The notes below the pieces were generated by a model that saw only the letters and a list, made by a program, of their open reading frames with translations, was not told where the DNA came from and did no database searches. Below, piece after piece: positions 59,201-64,000 of a stretch of 64,000 nt of DNA (position 1 is the first letter of the stretch; each line of letters begins with the position of its first letter). Source of the DNA: Vitis vinifera (taxonomy: Eukaryota; Streptophyta; Magnoliopsida; Vitales; Vitaceae); the NCBI RefSeq assembly GCF_030704535.1, contig NC_081821.1, positions 1,813,001-1,877,000 of the forward strand, written 5' to 3'. The position numbers were made by a program, and so were the translations under genes.

Positions 59201-59445
59201 CCACGCTCAATCCAGTTCTTGCGGCGAGCTTCGTCTTCCGTTTCTTTGTCTTTGGGGCCGAATTTCTCGAGGAAGGTCTCGTCGACGGGGAACTCATCGG
59301 AGCTGACAGACTTGACAACGAACTTTCCGGAAACCGATAAGTTTCCTGCACGAAAAGGAACGGGAAGGCGGTAGGATTTTGGTAGGGTTCTGGGAGGTCT
59401 GTGTGAAGGAAATGTAAACAAATGAGGGCTTTGGAGGATTTGCAT
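41285..59445 (-). CDS. plastid transcriptionally active chromosome protein 10 (pTAC10/PAP3), 12 exons
   Basis: Exons in transcript order: 59445-58717, 58243-58184, 58089-58060, 57408-57335, 55872-55791, 52185-52112, 51971-51905, 51267-51175, 50848-50672, 50599-50549, 49882-49731, 41720-41285. All are GT-AG and in frame; 674 aa (Arabidopsis about 668 from memory). The protein is a PEP-associated protein, part of the chloroplast-encoded RNA polymerase supercomplex needed for plastid gene expression and greening. Seen: N-terminal transit-like region (about 1-45), a charged region rich in W, P and E, an S1 RNA-binding domain (about 274-345; GKVTTLHLYQGAFVDIGG, then WVPIKGNDWYW), a region with LWQIHVAEQMI and RRNIEMDEYD, and a very acidic C-terminal stretch of D/E. 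The donor of exon 11 was chosen to keep the RDIS-RQALGLP frame. Four introns are enlarged by LINE insertions. Confidence 0.9.
42719..42979. repeat. tandem duplication of a 127-bp unit
   Basis: The unit starting AAGCATGGTTTGGCAAGACC at 42719 recurs at 42846. The second copy has a short insertion (TACAGCAC-like) and a few substitutions and ends near 42979. It lies within the last intron of pTAC10. Mechanism unknown; replication slippage or unequal crossing-over would do. Confidence 0.8.
43626..45056 (+). pseudogene. LINE ORF1 (DUF4283-like nucleic-acid-binding protein), interrupted
   Basis: A frame of 360 codons runs 43626-44708 with recognisable blocks: KGRSYSLVREANRARCFLRL, MEKRIFSICIPKGRG, a WGLKGKLGLARLGKGRALLEFEF block and an AWVRILGLPISLW block, all typical of plant LINE ORF1. 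After the stop at 44706-44708 the same frame continues with one further stop at 44799-44801 to 45056, rich in Gly, Pro and Ala. The break may reflect decay. Its role in the living element would be RNA binding and RNP formation. Confidence 0.75.
45757..49391 (+). pseudogene. LINE ORF2 (endonuclease, reverse transcriptase, zf-RVT), broken
   Basis: The endonuclease start (LKLLSWNVKGAND, then CIQETK) opens at 45757. A TGA at 46012-46014 and a frameshift near 46070 follow. From about 46072 the frame is constant to 49391 but has in-frame stops at 46962-46964, 48519-48521, 49107-49109 and 49149-49151. RT motifs are clear: DKTPGPDGF, the PISLLGGLYKLLAKVLANR block, LRQGDPLSPYLFV and the catalytic FADD in HLLFADDTIVF. 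A zf-RVT-like part with C-x2-C...H-x3-H follows (about 48990-49060). A gap relative to relatives occurs at SAYLGPPNKASS. No full activity is possible from this copy. Confidence 0.85.
49252..49269 (+). repeat. run of 18 G residues
   Basis: An uninterrupted G18 tract within the LINE ORF2 tail; the translation becomes poly-Gly there without leaving frame. It is length-unstable and a typical place for sequencing or assembly error. Confidence 0.8.
50109..50160 (+). mobile_element. 12-bp LINE insertion with 20-bp target-site duplication
   Basis: AATGAAACTGTGTGAGAGCA occurs exactly at 50109-50128 and 50141-50160, separated only by CCTATCAAAAAA. The spacer equals the last bases of the LINE family in this window plus its oligo(A). 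Located in pTAC10 intron 10, opposite in strand to the gene. Simple tandem slippage would not supply the LINE-terminal spacer. Confidence 0.75.
52766..52794. repeat. 29-bp alternating purine-pyrimidine, near-palindromic
   Basis: From TGCATGTGCATGCACGTGCA through ACATGC and ATGC the bases alternate strictly, and the two halves are nearly inverted around a GCACGTGC core. It lies in pTAC10 intron 5 just before a decayed LINE tail. Capable of Z-DNA or hairpin formation; function unknown. Confidence 0.6.
52800..53180 (+). mobile_element. decayed LINE ORF2 tail
   Basis: Phrases corresponding to the zf-RVT end of ORF2 are visible: LMKRGW around 52825, then a Cys/His-poor remnant, then W--F-F---SWVF-like text at about 52915-52980 similar to 56832-56900. 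There are many stops and frame changes. Downstream (53180-53450) two diverged versions of a further segment (about 170 bp apart) contain GACTTTGTAGATAGTTTGGG and GACCTTTTGGATAGTTTTAG. Boundaries uncertain. Confidence 0.45.
53741..54740 (-). mobile_element. antisense LINE fragment A
   Basis: The minus strand begins (3' end) with oligo(T) on the plus strand at 53742-53760, followed by GATAGATAAAG, the complement of the family terminus. Translating the minus strand gives GKKCKKVWRAVPLCIFWMVWK (54100 downward) and, further upstream, LFALAISKEV--KDVWNPS...FNNWEVDYVERF (54660-54540), typical LINE ORF2 C-terminal text. It probably continues on the far side of fragment B up to about 55526. It is in sense with pTAC10 and lies in its intron 5. 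Confidence 0.7.
54741..55491 (-). mobile_element. antisense LINE fragment B, nested in A
   Basis: A second 3' end (oligo(T) at 54741-54756, then GGATAAGTGTAAATG) starts here, and the minus-strand translation at about 55430-55340 gives AMVWLGSKNGKFSVKSFYSSLASGGVEPFPHD, again ORF2 C-terminal. The flanks AAGAAGGAAAGTGTACT (54724-54740) and AAGAAGGAAAGCCTACT (55492-55508) match at 15 of 17 positions, a good target duplication. The target lies inside LINE-like sequence, so B inserted into A. Confidence 0.65.
56819..57280 (+). mobile_element. 5'-truncated LINE tail with exact 13-bp target duplication
   Basis: AACTCTTTCAAAT flanks the insert at 56806-56818 and 57281-57293. Inside, a frame at 56832-57140 reads SFFGVSWVFP...GSFVGKKRKVAWLLGPLCLFWVIWKTRNSMAFEDGVLSIQKLK, the ORF2 C-terminal end, followed by a 3' UTR and oligo(A) at 57270-57280. 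The frame lacks an ATG and is only a fragment. It sits antisense in pTAC10 intron 4. Confidence 0.85.
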
Positions 59446-61386
59446 GTTTTCTTCAGTAGCAGTGAGTGCGAAGTGCAGAGGAAAGGAGATAGAGTGAGTT
59501 TGATTTGTTATTGCGTGTTATGCAGGTGTATCACTTCCCATGCTTCTTATCTCTGGGCTCTCTGATGTGATCTCCACCGTCTATTGTGAATAATTTTTTT
59601 CAACAGCAGAACAGAATATTTATAAAGATAATTAAACTTAAAGTGACTCATATTTAATATTTATACAAGGATGGTTGGAAGTGTGTAAGTGATGCAAAAG
59701 TTGGGAATTTTTTAAAATTAAAAAAAAACTATTTTTAAAAATTCATAATTTGGTTGTTTTTCTCTATTTTCGTTTTTTTTAAATAAAATAGATAATAATT
59801 TTTAAATAATAAATAAAAGTTATTTTCATCTATTTTAAAAAATAAAAGAAAAACAAATAGAAATTTAAAAAAAAAACTATAAAAAAACAACTAATATCTA
59901 TACAAAAATCTTCAAATATGATATTTCTTTAAATTATATATGTTTTTTTATGATTTTTTTTTTTTTTTTGCTTTTTTAAAAAATTTCATTAAACAAATAA
60001 TTTCAAATCAACCTACACTTATATGAATTTGTTACTTTTTAAAATAATTAAAAAATGTTAAACCAATTTAATTATTATTAAAAAGTCATATAACTTAATA
60101 ACATTAAAAAGTTATAAAACTCAATAATATTAAAAGTTCATATATCAAAATATATTTTAAATGACTTTATTAGTTTTTTTTTTTTTTACATATATTATAG
60201 TTTTACAATTTTTTTCAGTAAGCAAATAAATTTCAAATTAAGTAAGACTTAACGCGTTATATTATTAATAAGTCTAGTAATTTTGAAAGATAATTTAAAA
60301 TCTAAATAATAATCTAATTAATATAATTTATGGACAAAAATTGGTTTATAACAACTTTATCATTTCTCTATGCATAAGATTATTCTTTTAGTTTTTTTTC
60401 ACTAAGCAAATAAACTCAAAATTAAATAAGATTTAATATGTTGGATTTGAATATAGTAATTTTTAAGAATAAATTAAAATTCAAACAATAAACTCATTAA
60501 TATTATAAACTTATTTGCACAAATTGGTTTATAATGATTATTATTTCTTTTGTTTATAATAAATATTATTTTTTGTGCAAATAATTATATTTTTATGAAT
60601 TTTCTTATTGGAGAAATAATTTAAAATCAACCACGCTTTGTATTAAATTTAAAAATAATCTAAAATTCAAAAAAAAAATCTAATCACTAAAAATGGTAAT
60701 AGATCAAAATTTGATACTAAATATGTGCATGTAATAAAAACTTTGATTTATTTACATATTAAAAAATTAAACTTTACTTGTTATTTGTTTTAAATAAAGT
60801 ATTATTAATTATTATTATCTTAAAATTATTATTATTAGTCATTATTAACATAAAATACGAAAATTGTAATATCCATATGTTTATAACATGTACTAAAATT
60901 GTTTTTTTTAATATATATAATTTATAAATTTATTATAATATTACTATTCACGTGTTTAATAACAACTATTGATTTTTTTCATTTATTTATGATTACAGTG
61001 TTGTTAATTTAATTAATATTGTATCGATTGATTGAAAAAGTTACAACGATTAATCACTACTTAGAACAACTTAATGTATACTATAATTAATACAGTATTT
61101 TTAGTTACATTGTCTAGAAATATAAAATAAGAAATGTTTTTAAAGTCCAACGAGTAAAAGCATCTCAAATTAAATCAAAAGACTCTAAGAGTTGGTTATA
61201 TCACATTCATGTAATGTCAATTACTGTCTTATTGGTAATTGTCTTTTATTGTTATTTGATTATAAACTCAATTTATTCTTGATGGGACATTGTTTGGTAC
61301 CTTTTCATAACATTGAACTTTGACATAAGCAAGTTGTATTAATCATAATCTTTTATTGAAGTTGATTATAACAATATTTATAACCT

Positions 61387-61424
<38 letters not shown>

Positions 61425-62780
61425 TGTAACAAAATATAATAGAAGGTTAATTTGTTGTTTGGTTTTCTTTATTATCTTGAAATATAAAGAATCGTTATAT
61501 GAAAATTCATCATCTTCTAAGCTACTTCAACTTTTTAAAGTTCGATTGATCATATGATTAAAAATAATTTTTATTTTAAAAAATAAAAAATTGTTTTTAA
61601 AAACTCATAACAGTATTTGATCGTTGTTTTTTGTTTTTGATTTTTAAAAACAAACTGAAATAGATAACATTTTTTTAGAAAATAAGTATAAATCATTTTC
61701 ATAAAATTTAAAAACAAAAGAAAAATATAAAGAAAAATCATAAAAAGCAAATAAAATTGACTGATACTAGTAATATTCAAATATGACATTCATTTAAATT
61801 ACACGTGTTTTTTTTTTCTTTTAATTTTTCTAAATTTTTCACGAATAAATTATACTTGATACATAAAATTTATCAATTCTTAAAAACAAATCGAAACAAA
61901 AAAACCGATTTAATTAGTACTAGAAAGTCATGAAACTCAATAACATTAAAAAGTTATATATCAAAATTCATTTTGAATGGTATGATTAGTTTTTTTTTTT
62001 TTTTTTTCATATATCATATTTTTATAAATTTTTTTCATCAGACAAAACTTAAAATCAAGTAAAACTTAATACATTGAATTTATTAATAAATCTAGTAATT
62101 TTTTCAAAGTACCGTTACTCAAATATATGTATATAATGAAAAACTTGATTTATTTACATGTTAAAAAAAGTTAAATTTTATTCATTATTTATTTTAAATA
62201 AAATATTATTAATAAATTTTATTTTTAAATTATTATTTATTTGTTTTTTAAAATTCATTATACTTTTTTATGAAGATGTTAATATCCATATTTTTAATAA
62301 AAATATAATTATGATTTTATTATAATATTACTATTCATATATTACTAAAAACTATTTATTTTTTAATCTATTTATAATTATAAAACTATTTTTACTTTCA
62401 ATAAGATTTTAATTAAATTTAAATGATATTATATAAATTAAATTTACAATATTTTTACAAAAACCAAAATAAAAAAATTATTTTTAAAAACAACGTACTA
62501 AAACATCCTTATTTTTATAAAACACTAAAAAATTATTTTTTATTCTCTACCTTAAAAATAATTTTTAAAAATAAGCATTACATGGTTAAACGAGCCCGAG
62601 CCCAAGACACAAGCGAAAATTTCTATATTTTCAAACTCTTTTAATTTTTTATGTCCTCTTTGTTGCCACTTGCCACCAAGGAATATTATTTTAATAGATA
62701 AAAATACCAATAATAATAATAAACTAATAAATAAATAAATAAAGAAAAAAGAAACGCATATACTATTGAGCCTATCGTGT
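59446..62780. other. AT-rich spacer between pTAC10 and BPC genes, with repeats
   Basis: 59446 to about 59600 is the pTAC10 promoter/leader side. 59690-60900 and 61570-62200 share blocks in the same orientation, such as AACATTAAAAAGTTATA, TTTTTTTCA-TAAGCAAA-like text and AATAAGTCTAGTAATTTT. A partial third copy lies at about 60380-60470. (ATT)n occurs at 61389-61425. No coding sequence is supported. Confidence 0.6.
61389..61425. repeat. (ATT)n microsatellite
   Basis: About twelve uninterrupted TAT/ATT units in the AT-rich spacer. Likely polymorphic. Confidence 0.85.
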
Positions 62781-62789
62781 GGATTATTT

Positions 62790-63390
62790 CATTTATGTTT
62801 CAAGACTCTCAAGAACCCTAACCAGCTCTTTCCTGAAATCTTTCAAGTAAGTTGATCCAATCTCTCCCAAAATCTCTGATTCTCTATCTGGGATCTTCCC
62901 TGGGTTCTTCATTTTCATTCCCTTTTGATTTCCATTCTCCGATTCTTGTGCATGCATGAAAGCCTTGTTTGGAGATCTGACTTGTTTTTTTTTTCTTCCT
63001 TTTGACGCAGGGATCTGGTGTCAAAGCACGTTTGGTTGCTGATAAAATGTGAGAAAATGACAAAGAAAAATTAAAGTTTTGAATTTGTATGTGGGGTTGA
63101 TGCCATATTTTCGATTCGATTCTTATTTTTTTTTAAACTGCTTTATTTGTTTGAGTGGGTCTGGTGTGGGTTTCTTTTCATATGTGGCTTTTTACAGTTT
63201 CAATATGTGGTGTGCTGATGATTTATTTGGTTTTTTTTTTTTGTTTTTTGTTTTTTTGTTTTTGTTTTTAATTCAGTCATTCATTGTCTGTGTGCTTTTG
63301 TAGGAGTTGGTGAGAGGACCGCAATGGTGGTGTTGAATTAGATTAAGATTGTGCTTTAGTTATTAGATTATTGCTCAGTTTTGAGTTATA
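62790..63390 (+). other. probable 5' leader and leader intron of the BPC gene
   Basis: A CT-rich exon-like segment ends in CTTTCAA/GTAAGT near 62850, a good donor. Candidate acceptors are TTTGACGCAG (63010) and GTGCTTTTGTAG (63303). Leader introns are common in this gene family. The exact structure needs transcript data. Confidence 0.5.
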
Positions 63391-64000
63391 ATGGATGGAG
63401 ATGGTGGTTTGAATATGCGTAATTGGGGTTACTATGAACCAGCAGCATCAAACCTTAAGGGGCACCTTGGCCTACAGCTTATGTCCACTGTGCCTGATAA
63501 ACCTCTTATCGGTGCCCGCAATTCAGCCATCTTGGCTAGTACCAATGGGGCATTTCACCAGAGGGATTGTGGGGTTTCACAAGCCTTGCCGATCCCCATG
63601 GAGTACATGAGGAATGCTTGGATTAACCAGAGAGAAAAATTTCTCAATGTGTTACCTGGAAATCCCAATTTCTCTGTTTTAGCTGAACCCTCTAGGGCTC
63701 ATCCAATGCAAATGCTCCAGCAACCTGATTCTACAAAGGATGAAATGGTGGCCCAAGTTGAAGAAGAGGCTGGTGTTGAGAAGGATAATGGTCCTTTGAA
63801 GAAAAGAGCTGGTGGAAAAACCCAAAAATCTCCCAAAGCAAAGAAGCCTAAGCGGGCCCCTAAGGTGCCAAAGGATGAGAGTAGTCCGTCTGTTCAACGA
63901 GCAAAGCCTGGGAAGAAAAATACCGAAGTGGTCATAAATGGGATAGATATGGATATTTCTGGCATTCCGATTCCAGTATGCTCATGCACAGGAGCTCCTC
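63391..64000 (+). CDS. BBR/BPC (GAGA-binding) transcription factor, group I, 5' part
   Basis: An open frame of 203 complete codons from the ATG at 63391 to the window end, cut by the boundary. Seen: the group I N-terminus (MDGDGGLNMRNWGYYEP), the GLQLMSTVPDKPL block, an alanine/acidic middle with EEEA, a Lys/Pro/Ala-rich nuclear-signal-like region (KKRAGGKTQKSPKAKKPKR) and the beginning of the C-terminal Cys-rich DNA-binding domain (DISGIPIPVCSCTGAP). These nuclear proteins bind GA/CT repeats and recruit Polycomb and other partners to plant genes. Which of BPC1-3 it matches cannot be said from this part. No transmembrane or secretion signal. Confidence 0.9.
   Translation, partial: MDGDGGLNMRNWGYYEPAASNLKGHLGLQLMSTVPDKPLIGARNSAILASTNGAFHQRDCGVSQALPIPMEYMRNAWINQREKFLNVLPGNPNFSVLAEPSRAHPMQMLQQPDSTKDEMVAQVEEEAGVEKDNGPLKKRAGGKTQKSPKAKKPKRAPKVPKDESSPSVQRAKPGKKNTEVVINGIDMDISGIPIPVCSCTGAP

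Noticed and set aside
41285..59445. Identification of the minus-strand gene as HEMERA/pTAC12
   Set aside because: First considered because of the acidic C-terminus, but the S1 domain (AGKVTTLHLYQGAFVDIGG), the overall order and the length near 670 aa fit pTAC10/PAP3, not HEMERA.

Overview
The window is nuclear DNA from a dicot plant, probably grapevine (Vitis) or a close relative. This rests on AT-rich intergenic DNA, GT-AG introns of up to 8 kb packed with LINE remnants, a tRNA-iMet-primed Copia element, a tRNA-derived SINE, MITE-like inverted repeats, and five plant genes whose proteins I recognise. The genus is inference; the plant assignment is firm.

Layout. 1-8.3 kb: AT-rich intergenic DNA with MITE-like elements, a diverged tandem duplication and a G-quadruplex motif. 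8770-9645 (+): an intronless DUF7950-type gene behind a promoter dense in G-box/ABRE cores. 9.7-13.9 kb: AT-rich DNA with a MITE of about 305 bp. 14858-25115 (+): a ten-exon BET-class bromodomain gene of the GTE10 type (781 aa), with a telo-box-rich leader and a 7-kb third intron carrying LINE tails and a SINE. 27095-38619 (+): an eleven-exon plastid 3-oxoacyl-ACP reductase (FabG-like, 327 aa). Its 6.4-kb second intron contains a complete antisense Copia retrotransposon with two 162-bp LTRs that look identical and a 5-bp target duplication. 39.4-40.8 kb: about ten copies of a satellite of about 136 bp. 41285-59445 (-): a twelve-exon pTAC10/PAP3 gene (674 aa, S1 domain), convergent with the FabG gene. 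Its last intron (8 kb) holds a nearly full-length but broken LINE, and other introns hold truncated LINEs. 59.5-62.7 kb: AT-rich, repeated intergenic DNA. 63391-64000 (+): the first part of a BBR/BPC (GAGA-binding) transcription factor, cut by the window end.

The genes are not a pathway, although two neighbours act in plastids: fatty-acid elongation (FabG) and plastid transcription (pTAC10). Two are nuclear regulators (GTE, BPC), and the DUF7950 protein has a basic, nuclear-signal-like stretch. I found no undescribed enzymatic system. The most unusual signal is a series of LINE insertions inside introns that range from several kilobases down to only 12 bp, recognisable because they end in CTATC plus oligo(A) and are flanked by long target-site duplications. 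All exon coordinates were read by eye from splice signals, reading frame and remembered protein families; no alignment was run.
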